Positions 24,772 through 32,238 of a stretch of DNA of 64,000 bases are shown one piece after another. The position numbers and the translations under genes were made by a program. Source of the stretch: Oscillospiraceae bacterium (GTDB lineage: Bacteria; Bacillota; Clostridia; Oscillospirales; Ruminococcaceae); the NCBI GenBank assembly GCA_015067215.1, contig SVMW01000002.1, positions 1-64,000 on the forward strand, given 5' to 3'. Under the pieces are notes generated by a model that was not told the DNA's origin, did not search any database, and was given only the letters and a program-made list of their open reading frames with translations. Within the stretch, counting starts at the first letter, position 1, and each line of letters starts with the position of its first letter.

Positions 24772-27360
24772 TTATCTGAGCGTAAGTTTTTCTCCGTCAC
24801 TGTCTATTACAAAGACAGTGTCAGGAACAGGGTCAGTTGCAATAATCTGTCTCGCAACCAGAGTTTCCACCTTCTGCTGAATAAAACGTTTAAGCGGTCT
24901 TGCACCGTAAACAGGGTCATATCCGTTTTCGATGATAAACTGTTTCGCCTTGTCGGTTACTCTGAGAGAAAGCTGTTTTTCACGCAGACGTTTTTCAAGA
25001 CTTGCAAGCAGCAAATCCACAACTCCGCCAATTTCCTCCTTGCTGAGCGGTTTATAGAACACAATTTCATCAAGACGGTTCAGAAATTCAGGACGGAAAG
25101 AGGTTTTAAGAAGTCGGTTTACATTTTCCCTTGCTTCTTCGCTGATTTCTCCGTTTTCAATGCCTTCAAGAATAAAAGAGGAACCAAGGTTTGATGTAAG
25201 AATAATAATTGTGTTTTTGAAATCGACAGTTCTGCCCTGACTGTCGGTAATTCTGCCGTCATCAAGCACCTGCAAAAGTACATTGAAAACATCAGGGTGT
25301 GCTTTTTCAATTTCATCAAACAAAACAACGGAATAAGGTTTTCTTCTTACCGCTTCAGTCAGCTGACCGCCTTCTTCATAACCTACATAACCCGGAGGCG
25401 CACCGATAAGTCTGCTTACCGAGTATTTCTCCATATATTCACTCATATCAATGCGGACAATATTCTTTTCGTCATCAAACAGGCTTTCTGAAAGGGCTTT
25501 GGCAAGCTCGGTTTTGCCCACGCCAGTAGGCCCGAGGAACAGGAAAGACCCTATCGGACGTTTTTCATCCTGAATGCCTGCACGGGAACGGATAATAGCC
25601 TCACTCACTTTTGTCACAGCTTCGTCCTGACCGATAACACGCTTGTGCAGTATGTTTTCAAGATTGAGCAGTTTTTCTCTGTCACTTTCCACAAGTTTAG
25701 AAACAGGAATACCTGTCCAGCGGGAAATAATTCTGGCAATTTCATCTTCACGGACATTGTCACGCAACAGGGAAGAATCCCTTGCTTCTTCGGCAATTTT
25801 TTCCTGTTCGGCAAGCTGTTTCTGCAGTTCAGGCAATCTGCCGTACTTAAGTTCAGCTGCTTTGTTGAGGTCGTATTCCCGCTCAGCTTTTTCCATCTGA
25901 GCATTTACCTGTTCAATCTCTTCACGAAGTTTCTGCACTCTGGAGATGGATTCTTTTTCGTTTTCCCAGCGGGCTTTCATTGCAGAATATTCATCCCTCA
26001 TTTCAGCAAGCTCTTTCTGCAGATTTGCAAGACGTTCTTTTGAAAGATTGTCTTTTTCGTGTTTCAGTGCAGCTTCTTCAATTTCAAGCTGCATTATCTT
26101 TCTCTGCAGGTCATCCATTTCAGCAGGGGAGGAATCCATTTCAGTTCTTATCATTGCGCAGGCTTCGTCCACAAGGTCGATTGCCTTGTCGGGCAGAAAT
26201 CTGTCGGAAATATAACGGGATGAAAGCGTTGCTGCTGCGATAATTGCACTGTCATGGATTTTTACGCCGTGAAATACTTCATATCTTTCCTTGATGCCGC
26301 GAAGTATTGAAATCGTATCTTCAACGGTAGGTTCATCCACCATAACAGGCTGGAAACGTCTTTCAAGGGCAGGGTCTTTTTCAATGTATTTGCGGTATTC
26401 ATCAAGTGTTGTGGCACCTATACAGTGCAGCTCACCCCTTGCAAGCATAGGTTTTAAAAGGTTGCCTGCATCCATTGCACCATCAGTCTTGCCTGCACCT
26501 ACAATGGTGTGAAGTTCATCGATGAAAAGAATAATCTGACCATCGCTTTTTTTAACTTCGTTAAGCACACTTTTAAGTCGTTCTTCAAATTCACCGCGAT
26601 ACTTTGCACCTGCTACAAGTGCACCCATATCAAGACTGAAAATTTTGCGGTCTTTAAGGTTTACAGGTACATCTCCGCGGACAATTCTCAATGCAAGTCC
26701 TTCGGCAATTGCGGTTTTGCCTACACCTGGTTCGCCAATCAGTACAGGGTTGTTTTTGGTTTTACGGGACAAAATGCGTATTACGTTTCTTATTTCACTG
26801 TCACGGCCTATTACAGGGTCAAGTTTTTGTGCTTTTGCAAGAGCAACAAGGTCCTGTGCATATTTGGCAAGGCTGTCATATGTGCCTTCAGGGTTATCGG
26901 TTGTTACTCTTGTGTTGCCGCGCACTTCCTGTAAAGCGGAAAGGAATTTGTTTTTATCAACACCATAGATGCGGAAAATTTCCTTTATATTTCCGCTTGC
27001 TGTGTCTATAAGACCAAGCATAATATGCTCAACGGAAATATACTCATCTTTCATCTGTGCAGCTGTCTGTTCTGCGGAATTAAGTGCATGGTCACACTCT
27101 GATGAAATATAAATTTTGTCAGCTTCTCTGCTGCCGGTAACCTTTGGCAGCTGGCTGATTCTGGTTTCAACATTGTTTACAAAAGCATCTGCATCAAGGC
27201 CCATTTTCTGAAAAAGCTGTCGGTTAAGGCTGTCCTGCTGCTGTAAAAGACTTAGCAGAATATGCTCAGGCTGCAGAGTCTGGTTTGCATAAGAGACAGC
27301 GATGCTCTGGGCATTCTGCAAAGCTTCGATGGATTTTTGTGTAAGTTTGTTTGTGTTCAT
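24772..27360 (-). CDS. clpB: ClpB protein disaggregase
   Basis: An 862-residue Hsp100 AAA+ chaperone of the usual ClpB length. It has an N-terminal Clp repeat domain ([25 protein letters not shown]), NBD1 with [15 protein letters not shown] and [12 protein letters not shown], a coiled-coil middle domain (about residues 400-530), NBD2 with [16 protein letters not shown] and [26 protein letters not shown], and a C-terminal D2-small domain. With DnaK/DnaJ it would rescue aggregated proteins in the cytosol. It follows an RHH-type regulator by 19 bases and shares its promoter. No HrcA-type CIRCE element is visible upstream, so stress control may run through that regulator. Confidence 0.95.
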   Translation of the reverse strand: MNTNKLTQKSIEALQNAQSIAVSYANQTLQPEHILLSLLQQQDSLNRQLFQKMGLDADAFVNNVETRISQLPKVTGSREADKIYISSECDHALNSAEQTAAQMKDEYISVEHIMLGLIDTASGNIKEIFRIYGVDKNKFLSALQEVRGNTRVTTDNPEGTYDSLAKYAQDLVALAKAQKLDPVIGRDSEIRNVIRILSRKTKNNPVLIGEPGVGKTAIAEGLALRIVRGDVPVNLKDRKIFSLDMGALVAGAKYRGEFEERLKSVLNEVKKSDGQIILFIDELHTIVGAGKTDGAMDAGNLLKPMLARGELHCIGATTLDEYRKYIEKDPALERRFQPVMVDEPTVEDTISILRGIKERYEVFHGVKIHDSAIIAAATLSSRYISDRFLPDKAIDLVDEACAMIRTEMDSSPAEMDDLQRKIMQLEIEEAALKHEKDNLSKERLANLQKELAEMRDEYSAMKARWENEKESISRVQKLREEIEQVNAQMEKAEREYDLNKAAELKYGRLPELQKQLAEQEKIAEEARDSSLLRDNVREDEIARIISRWTGIPVSKLVESDREKLLNLENILHKRVIGQDEAVTKVSEAIIRSRAGIQDEKRPIGSFLFLGPTGVGKTELAKALSESLFDDEKNIVRIDMSEYMEKYSVSRLIGAPPGYVGYEEGGQLTEAVRRKPYSVVLFDEIEKAHPDVFNVLLQVLDDGRITDSQGRTVDFKNTIIILTSNLGSSFILEGIENGEISEEARENVNRLLKTSFRPEFLNRLDEIVFYKPLSKEEIGGVVDLLLASLEKRLREKQLSLRVTDKAKQFIIENGYDPVYGARPLKRFIQQKVETLVARQIIATDPVPDTVFVIDSDGEKLTLR

Positions 27361-27379
27361 ATAACTCCCTCCATTTTAC

Positions 27380-28027
27380 TTATAACCTGGATATATTATT
27401 GGTGATATTGGCAAGATATATCTGCTGAACGCTTTCTTTTGCAGCGGCAGGGGATATACTGTAAAGACTGAAAAACTCTTTCAGGCATCTGTCCAGTATA
27501 TCTGTATAAATGGCAATGCTGTTGCCGTAGTCTGCATAATTGCAGTTGCTGCAAAGGCGTATAAGCCTTGTATATCGGGCTGTATCAATGGAAAATTCAT
27601 TGTGTTTTACATCGCAGTACTGCATTTCAAGATTTGCCCATACAATAAAAAATTCTTCAAAAATGCTGAGCACCTGCGGTTTCTGACTGCGCACAGAAAT
27701 TTTAAGCTGACCAAGATAATCTCCGCGTTCAAAAATTTCAAGAGTGTATTTTACACTTGGATTATACTTGTACTGTAAAGCAGAACGCATATTTATCATA
27801 CTGCCATTGCCCATAAGGCTTAATGCAAGGGAATTGTGCCCCTGAAGAAAACTGTCAATGGAACTGTAAATGTCATTAAGCATGGTTTCAGCAGTAGGAA
27901 CACTTATATGCTGTGCGAGTATGCGGTTTATCATATTTGAACGGCTTGTGCCCTGACGCACCGCCATTATATCTATCATTTTTATCACATCGTCATCAAG
28001 TACTATACTGTAGACGGATTTACCCAT
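27380..28027 (-). CDS. ribbon-helix-helix regulator upstream of clpB
   Basis: A 215-residue protein. The first 45 residues (VYSIVLDDDVIKMIDIMAVRQGTSRSNMINRILAQH) fit an RHH/CopG DNA-binding domain: one strand, a helix, a turn with GTSRS, and a second helix. The remaining 165 residues are a helical/beta effector or oligomerisation region without a recognised family. The start at 28027 is chosen over the GTG at 28033 because AAGGAGG lies 9 bases before the ATG. It is the first gene of an operon with clpB, and its promoter holds several repeated AT motifs that could be its own operators. Confidence 0.75.
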   Translation of the reverse strand: MGKSVYSIVLDDDVIKMIDIMAVRQGTSRSNMINRILAQHISVPTAETMLNDIYSSIDSFLQGHNSLALSLMGNGSMINMRSALQYKYNPSVKYTLEIFERGDYLGQLKISVRSQKPQVLSIFEEFFIVWANLEMQYCDVKHNEFSIDTARYTRLIRLCSNCNYADYGNSIAIYTDILDRCLKEFFSLYSISPAAAKESVQQIYLANITNNISRL

Positions 28028-28053
28028 ATTCACATACCTCCTTACTGTTAGAA

Positions 28054-28082
28054 ATTGTAAACCCGATTATATAATTTGTCAA
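28054..28082 (-). promoter_or_regulatory. sigma-A promoter of the RHH-clpB operon
   Basis: On the minus strand a perfect TTGACA (28082-28077) is separated by 17 bases from TACAAT (28059-28054), 27 bases upstream of the RHH start codon. Confidence 0.8.
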
Positions 28083-28126
28083 CCGAATTATGTAATATTT
28101 AAAACAATTTTCACAATTATGTGATT
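28063..28126. promoter_or_regulatory. operator-like repeats over the RHH-clpB promoter
   Basis: CCGATTATATAAT (28063), CCGAATTATGTAAT (28083) and CACAATTATGTGAT (28112) are related motifs. The first lies inside the promoter spacer and the second just upstream of the -35 box, 20 bases apart, which would place two dimers on the same DNA face. RHH repressors commonly bind such short tandem sites. Confidence 0.5.
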
Positions 28127-28183
28127 ATAATACTATCAGAACAAAGTATAATGAGCGATAAAATGACAACAGTTTGCTTTTTG

Positions 28184-28212
28184 TTGCACACAATAAAACA
28201 GAATAGTATAAT
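28184..28212 (+). promoter_or_regulatory. promoter of the C39-like gene
   Basis: TTGCAC and a perfect TATAAT are 17 bases apart, 26 bases before the start codon at 28238. Confidence 0.6.
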
Positions 28213-28237
28213 TATAAAAAAAGGTTTTGGAGAAACT

Positions 28238-28744
28238 ATGGATAAAATGATTTACTGTCAGAAGGATATTCCAAAGGAAAAATGGCGTTATGGTTTCCGT
28301 TCAAGTGCGGCAACAGGCTGCGGATGGATAGCTACATACAATGCACTGCGCGTTATGGGATACAGCCCGACACCGCATATGGTTATTAAATACTATGAAA
28401 ATCAGATACCTGTTTTTAACGGAAACACGGGCACATTTGTTCTTTCGCCTGCAATGTTTTTCAAGCGGTTTGGTTTTCCTGTGCGTGTTACTGCAAAACG
28501 AAAGGATTTTGACCGTATTGCACAGCATTCGGATGTTTCAATCCTTTATTTCTGGTGGAAAAAAGGGATAAAGCTGGGTGCTCATTTTGTAGCGGTGCAA
28601 AACACTCCAAAAGGTTTTGTGGGATATAACACCTATACAAATTCAAAAGGGCCTGATTATTACGGCAAAAGTATTGATGAGTTTATAAAAAACAAAAAAT
28701 ATTTTGGTGCTGTACTTATCGGTATAAAAGACCGAAGAAAATAG
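28238..28744 (+). CDS. C39-like cysteine peptidase fold protein
   Basis: A 168-residue protein. AATGCGWIATYNALRVMGY (about residues 22-40) places a cysteine at the start of a helix, and GAHFVAVQNTPKGFVGYNTY (near 120-140) supplies a histidine on a strand followed by an Asn/Asp-containing loop. This is the layout of papain-like C39-family peptidases or amide-forming acyltransferases. No signal peptide or transporter domain is attached. The start at 28238 is supported by GGAG 6 bases upstream and the promoter at 28184; the 39 extra residues in the track precede the promoter. Function unknown. Confidence 0.6.
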   Translation: MDKMIYCQKDIPKEKWRYGFRSSAATGCGWIATYNALRVMGYSPTPHMVIKYYENQIPVFNGNTGTFVLSPAMFFKRFGFPVRVTAKRKDFDRIAQHSDVSILYFWWKKGIKLGAHFVAVQNTPKGFVGYNTYTNSKGPDYYGKSIDEFIKNKKYFGAVLIGIKDRRK

Positions 28745-28825
28745 AGTTATCATTATATTTGTTATATCACCAGGAGCACATTTTGATGTAGCCGCAAATT
28801 GTATATTCAATTTAACAGCAATATA

Positions 28826-28866
28826 ATCTATCCGCCTTTACAATATCGGTTCAGGCGGAGATTTTT
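28826..28866 (+). terminator. intrinsic terminator
   Basis: ATCTATCCGCCT and AGGCGGAGAT pair with a small bulge, followed by TTTTTGTG, 82 bases after the C39-like stop. Confidence 0.65.
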
Positions 28867-28882
28867 GTGTATATAAGACTTG

Positions 28883-28911
28883 TTGACAAACAAAGAAAAT
28901 AGGTTTATTAT
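28883..28911 (+). promoter_or_regulatory. strong sigma-A promoter of the HMA membrane protein
   Basis: TTGACA and TATTAT are separated by 17 bases and lie 34 bases upstream of the start codon. Confidence 0.8.
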
Positions 28912-28914
28912 AAA

Positions 28915-28930
28915 GTTAGCAAAGGCTAAC
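28915..28930. promoter_or_regulatory. palindrome GTTAGC-N4-GCTAAC at the transcription start
   Basis: GTTAGC AAAG GCTAAC is a perfect 6+6 inverted repeat placed 4 bases after the -10 box, where a bound repressor would block RNA polymerase. TTAG/CTAA half-sites resemble those of DtxR/IdeR-type iron repressors, which fits the iron-related protein it precedes. The identity of the regulator is inference. Confidence 0.5.
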
Positions 28931-28944
28931 AAGGAGGGGCAACT

Positions 28945-29295
28945 ATGACAGATTTGATTATAAGCATTGTTATTGCCGTGTTTATTGTAGTGGGAATAAT
29001 ATATGTAAGAAAGCATTTTAAACGCCAAAGCGGCTGCTGCGGTGGCGGAGGGGAATATATTTCCAAAAAGAAACTTAAAAATATTGCAGCAAAAAAAGTT
29101 TTTGTTGTGGACGGTATGACCTGCGAAAAATGCAAGGCCCGCATTGAACGATACCTTAACGATATAAGCGGTGTTGCAGCGACGGCAAATGTAAAGAAAA
29201 AAGAAGTTACCGTTTCAATGGCAAAACACTATTCAGATGATGAAATAACGTCTGTTATTGAAAAAGCGGGTTTCAAAGTTTTGGAAATAAAATAA
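28945..29295 (+). CDS. FeoB-associated Cys-rich membrane segment fused to an HMA domain
   Basis: A 116-residue protein. One N-terminal helix (LIISIVIAVFIVVGIIYVRK) followed by a Cys/Gly cluster (SGCCGGGG) matches the FeoB-associated Cys-rich membrane protein family. Residues 50-116 form a heavy-metal-associated domain (VFVVDGMTCEKCKARIERYLNDISGV) with the metal-binding CxxC. The combination suggests handling of a soft or ferrous metal at the inner membrane face. AAGGAGG lies 9 bases before the ATG. It has its own strong promoter with a palindrome at the start site. No FeoB or P-type ATPase is in the window. Confidence 0.8.
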   Translation: MTDLIISIVIAVFIVVGIIYVRKHFKRQSGCCGGGGEYISKKKLKNIAAKKVFVVDGMTCEKCKARIERYLNDISGVAATANVKKKEVTVSMAKHYSDDEITSVIEKAGFKVLEIK

Positions 29296-29331
29296 ATATT
29301 AATAATAAATTCAATAAAAGCTGTAAACCGT

Positions 29332-29360
29332 TTGAATAAATGCAATATATGTTGTATACT
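29332..29360 (+). promoter_or_regulatory. promoter of the PF04071/DUF2284/cobA operon
   Basis: TTGAAT and TATACT are separated by 17 bases, 42 bases upstream of the first start codon. Confidence 0.6.
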
Positions 29361-29401
29361 TTAAACAGATACAAATACTGCAAAAAAAAGGAGTATCAGT
29401 T

Positions 29402-29668
29402 ATGAAAGAAAACAGTTTCTGCTATTATAAAAACACAGCCTGCGGATATTTTCCGTGCCACAAGGTAGACAATGATGAGGATTTTAACTGTATGTTCTGC
29501 TACTGCCCGCTGTACGCTTTGGGAGACAAATGCGGTGGCAATTTTAAGTATATAGAAATGGGTATAAAAGATTGTTCAGACTGTCTTATCCCACACAGTG
29601 AAAACGGATATCAGTACATCAACTCCAAATTCTTTGAAATTGTTGAACTTGCAAAGAAAAAGGATTAA
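29402..29668 (+). CDS. cysteine-rich small domain protein (PF04071-like)
   Basis: An 88-residue protein with 11 cysteines. CYYKNTACGYFPCHKVDNDEDF, CMFCYCPLYALGDKCGG and IKDCSDCLIPH are the hallmarks of the PF04071 cysteine-rich small domain, which probably binds a metal or iron-sulfur cluster. Family members occur near or fused to corrinoid genes. Here it precedes DUF2284 and a corrinoid adenosyltransferase by 22 and 570 bases, so a role in cobalamin handling or sensing is plausible but unproven. Strong RBS (AAAGGAG) in front. Confidence 0.8.
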   Translation: MKENSFCYYKNTACGYFPCHKVDNDEDFNCMFCYCPLYALGDKCGGNFKYIEMGIKDCSDCLIPHSENGYQYINSKFFEIVELAKKKD

Positions 29669-29690
29669 TAATTAATTGAAGGGTGAATAT

Positions 29691-30233
29691 ATGACAGACA
29701 TTCAGCTGCTATCCATTGCAAGGGAACAGGGTTTTAACCCTGCCATAATCAGTACAAAGGATATTGTTGTGGACTATTCTTTCCGCAAATTCTGCGAAGA
29801 TAATCTCTGCGGGAAATATGGTGCAAACTATTCCTGCCCACCTGATTGCGGCACTCCCCGGCAGGTACATCAGAAAATGCTTTCAAAAGACAGTGCTCTT
29901 GTTCTGCAGATGATATGCGACATTGAAAGCTACGAAGATAAAGCCGCAGTACAGCAGGCGCGGGCATCGCTTAACAAAGCTGTGCTTGCAGTTATGGATA
30001 AAATGAATGAGTGTGGTTACAGCACAATACCGCTTGGCTATAACGGATGTCCGCTGTGCAACCCGTGCAGACGCACCCTTAATCAGCCATGCGTTTTCCC
30101 GGAAAGACAGATAAGCTGTGTTTCTGCATACTGTATCAATGTTTCAGAACTTGCAGAAACCTGCCGTATGGAATTTACCTGGTCTGACAAAAAGCTTTAT
30201 CTTTTCGGTATGATTTTGTTTGATAAACATTAA
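29691..30233 (+). CDS. DUF2284 metal-binding protein
   Basis: A 180-residue cysteine-rich protein of the DUF2284 family, annotated in databases as a predicted metal-binding protein. Conserved cysteine blocks are CEDNLCGKYGANYSCPPDCG (about residues 28-47), PLGYNGCPLCNPCRRTLNQPC and a C-terminal ISCVSAYCINV. They suggest an iron-sulfur or zinc site. The start at 29691 is preferred over 29676 because GAAGGGTG lies 6 bases upstream. It sits between the PF04071 protein and the adenosyltransferase and is probably cotranscribed with both. Confidence 0.82.
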   Translation: MTDIQLLSIAREQGFNPAIISTKDIVVDYSFRKFCEDNLCGKYGANYSCPPDCGTPRQVHQKMLSKDSALVLQMICDIESYEDKAAVQQARASLNKAVLAVMDKMNECGYSTIPLGYNGCPLCNPCRRTLNQPCVFPERQISCVSAYCINVSELAETCRMEFTWSDKKLYLFGMILFDKH

Positions 30234-30242
30234 AGGTGTATT

Positions 30243-30767
30243 ATGGAAAAAGGTCAGATACATATTTATACAGGTGACGGCAAAGGCAAAACTACAGCAG
30301 CGCTTGGTCTTGCTGTGCGTGCTGCAGGTGCAGGAAAAACAGTATATATAGGACAGTTTATTAAAGATATGGAATATCACGAAGTAGGTGTTCTGCGTTC
30401 ATTAAAGGGTGTTACTGTGGAGCTGTATGGTTCGGGTGACGGATGTTTTATTGACAGAGTACCTGCACAAAAGGACCTTGATGCTGCCGCTGCAGCAGTA
30501 AAAAAAGCAACTGAAGCAGCATCAGGCGGAAAATATGATGTTGTTATTCTTGACGAAATAAATATTGCCCACACACTGCGTCTTATAACCGAACAGCAGA
30601 TGCTTGACATTATGTCAAAAAAAGCCGAAAAAACAGAACTGGTTTTTACAGGACGAAACTGTCCGCAAAGTGTAATGGATAAAGCCGACCTTGTTACTGA
30701 AATGAAGGAAATTCGCCATTATTATTCAACCAAAGGATTGCTTGCAAGGGACGGAATAGAACGATAA
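30243..30767 (+). CDS. cobO: cob(I)alamin/cob(I)yrinic acid a,c-diamide adenosyltransferase
   Basis: A 174-residue enzyme of the CobA/CobO/BtuR family, which transfers the 5'-deoxyadenosyl group of ATP to reduced corrinoids to make adenosylcobalamin. The unusual P-loop GDGKGKTTAALGLAVRA (residues 11-27) and the family motif VVILDEINIAHTL near residue 100 with FTGRNCP are clear. Adenosylcobalamin production serves B12-dependent mutases and eliminases. No corrin-ring synthesis genes are in the window, so this may serve salvage. Starts 10 bases after the DUF2284 stop with AAAGGTG. Confidence 0.9.
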   Translation: MEKGQIHIYTGDGKGKTTAALGLAVRAAGAGKTVYIGQFIKDMEYHEVGVLRSLKGVTVELYGSGDGCFIDRVPAQKDLDAAAAAVKKATEAASGGKYDVVILDEINIAHTLRLITEQQMLDIMSKKAEKTELVFTGRNCPQSVMDKADLVTEMKEIRHYYSTKGLLARDGIER

Positions 30768-30776
30768 AGTAAAAAA

Positions 30777-30813
30777 ATATGCACTCCGCAGTATCAGGCT
30801 GAGGGGTGCATAT
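30777..30813 (-). terminator. intrinsic terminator of the amidohydrolase gene
   Basis: ATATGCACTCC and GGGGTGCATAT form an 11-bp stem with one G-U pair. On the minus strand it is followed by TTTTTTTACT, directly after the amidohydrolase stop. On the plus strand the T tract is weak, but it may also stop the cobO transcript. Confidence 0.75.
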
Positions 30814-30835
30814 CTGTTTATATATCGTAATTTTA

Positions 30836-31696
30836 TTAAAATGTGTTTCTTTTAAGCAAAGAACAGGCGTTTGTACACAATATCTTATCAAGTTCTTCGC
30901 AGGAAAGACCGCTGTTTTTTACCTTGCAGACGGCGTCTTTCTGGCTGTCCCACGGATTGTCAGACCCAAACAGAACCCTGTCAGCGCCAAACTTGTGTAC
31001 AATGCTGCAGAATTGTCTGTTGTCAAGCAAGCTGTTGTCATTTTCAAGGTAATAACTGTCATTGCCCCTGGGAACTACAGAACCAAGGCTGAAAGCAGTG
31101 TCTATATATACATCAGGAAAGCTGACGAGCGGTTCAATATCATCCCACAGTTTCCAGCTTCCCATATGTGCCGCAATAAATTTTACAGGACCTGCCTGTT
31201 TCAGCGCATTGACAATCATTGCAGGGGTGGAGTTTACAACACCGGGAAATCCGATATCAAGTCCTGCATGTGCTGCCACAATGAGTCCAAGTTCGCCTGC
31301 ACGCTCCAGAATTCTCACATAACGGATATCATCCTGTTTGACACCCTGATAAACAGGGTGTATTTTTATGCCTTTAAGTCCAAGTTGGGCAACACGTTTA
31401 AGTTCATTTTTCCAGTTATCATAATCGGGATGCATGCAACCAAAGGAAAAAATACCCTTATCTGCATAAAGAGTATTAAACTGTGCGGAATAGGTGTTCA
31501 TGTTTTCTACATTGGATGCTTTTACGGCAACAGGCAGCATTATTGAAAGATCTACATTGCTTTCGGACATGCTTTTTAAAATGCCATTTGCGGTGCCGTC
31601 AGCAAAGGCTTTTATGTGTGCTGTACTGCTGAGTTTTTCAATGGCAGAAGCGGCAATTTTATCGGGAAAACTGTGGGTATGAAAATCAACAATCAC
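30836..31696 (-). CDS. amidohydrolase family 2 (TIM-barrel) hydrolase
   Basis: A 286-residue metal-dependent hydrolase starting at GTG, 7 bases after AGGAGG. The track start at 31789 lies before a terminator and is not used. The metal-binding motif DFHTHSF opens the protein; GIKIHPVY near residue 117, AAHAGLDIGFPG near 145, AAHMGSWKLW near 180, and LFGSDNPW near 250 complete the amidohydrolase-2 set of metal ligands. Relatives decarboxylate or hydrolyse carboxylated or cyclic compounds. The exact substrate is unknown. It follows the ior operon but is separated from it by a hairpin. Confidence 0.85.
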   Translation of the reverse strand: MIVDFHTHSFPDKIAASAIEKLSSTAHIKAFADGTANGILKSMSESNVDLSIMLPVAVKASNVENMNTYSAQFNTLYADKGIFSFGCMHPDYDNWKNELKRVAQLGLKGIKIHPVYQGVKQDDIRYVRILERAGELGLIVAAHAGLDIGFPGVVNSTPAMIVNALKQAGPVKFIAAHMGSWKLWDDIEPLVSFPDVYIDTAFSLGSVVPRGNDSYYLENDNSLLDNRQFCSIVHKFGADRVLFGSDNPWDSQKDAVCKVKNSGLSCEELDKILCTNACSLLKRNTF

Positions 31697-31730
31697 AGCA
31701 AAACCTCCTTTTGAATTACTATAAAGAATA

Positions 31731-31765
31731 CAGGCAGGTCTGCAGTTGGTATACAGACCTGCCTG
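31731..31765 (-). terminator. terminator-like hairpin after the ACT gene
   Basis: CAGGCAGGTCTG and CAGACCTGCCTG form a perfect 12-bp stem with an 11-base loop, 21 bases after the ACT stop on the minus strand. The following TATTCTTTATAG is only modestly T-rich, so some read-through into the amidohydrolase gene is possible. Confidence 0.6.
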
Positions 31766-31785
31766 AGTGTTTCTGCAGTAATTTA

Positions 31786-32226
31786 TCAAATAATATTTTT
31801 GTGGTAAGCTTCATCGGCATCATAAAGGTCAAAGCCAACAGCATGGAGTGCATCGGCGGCTTTTTCGGCATCGTTGCATTTAAGCACAGCGGAAGCATCA
31901 TCGCCGTTTGCAAAAGCGTACATATATTCAATATTTACACCTGTTTCCATAATAGCATGCAAGGCTTTACTGAGAGAGCCGGCAGCATGAGGTACACGCA
32001 GGGCAATAACATCTGTGAGCATGGCCATATATCCGGCTTCTTTGAGTACCATAACACCTTTTTCAGGTTCGGATACTATCATACGAAGCATGCCGTATTC
32101 AGAACTGTCTGCAAGGCTTAATGCAACAATATTTACATCGCCTGCACCAAGTGTTTTGAGAACACTGTCAAGGCGGCCTTCTTTGTTTTCCAAAAATACT
32201 GATAATTGATGAATAGTATAACTCAT
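31786..32226 (-). CDS. tandem ACT-domain protein of the ior operon
   Basis: A 146-residue protein with two ACT domains: QLSVFLENKEGRLDSVLKTLGAGDVNIVALSLAD (residues 7-40) and IALRVPHAAGSLSKALHAIMETGVNIEYMYAF (about 73-105). ACT domains bind amino acids. Proteins of exactly this layout regularly accompany phenylacetate-CoA ligase and indolepyruvate oxidoreductase genes, where they probably sense aromatic or branched amino acids. It lies 12 bases downstream of paaK. Confidence 0.88.
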   Translation of the reverse strand: MSYTIHQLSVFLENKEGRLDSVLKTLGAGDVNIVALSLADSSEYGMLRMIVSEPEKGVMVLKEAGYMAMLTDVIALRVPHAAGSLSKALHAIMETGVNIEYMYAFANGDDASAVLKCNDAEKAADALHAVGFDLYDADEAYHKNII

Positions 32227-32238
32227 GGTTTTTCCTCC

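Noticed and set aside
27361-28237. CIRCE or CtsR heat-shock operator upstream of clpB
   Set aside because: I looked for the 9-9-9 CIRCE dyad and for heptad repeats and found neither; AT-rich repeats of another type are present instead.
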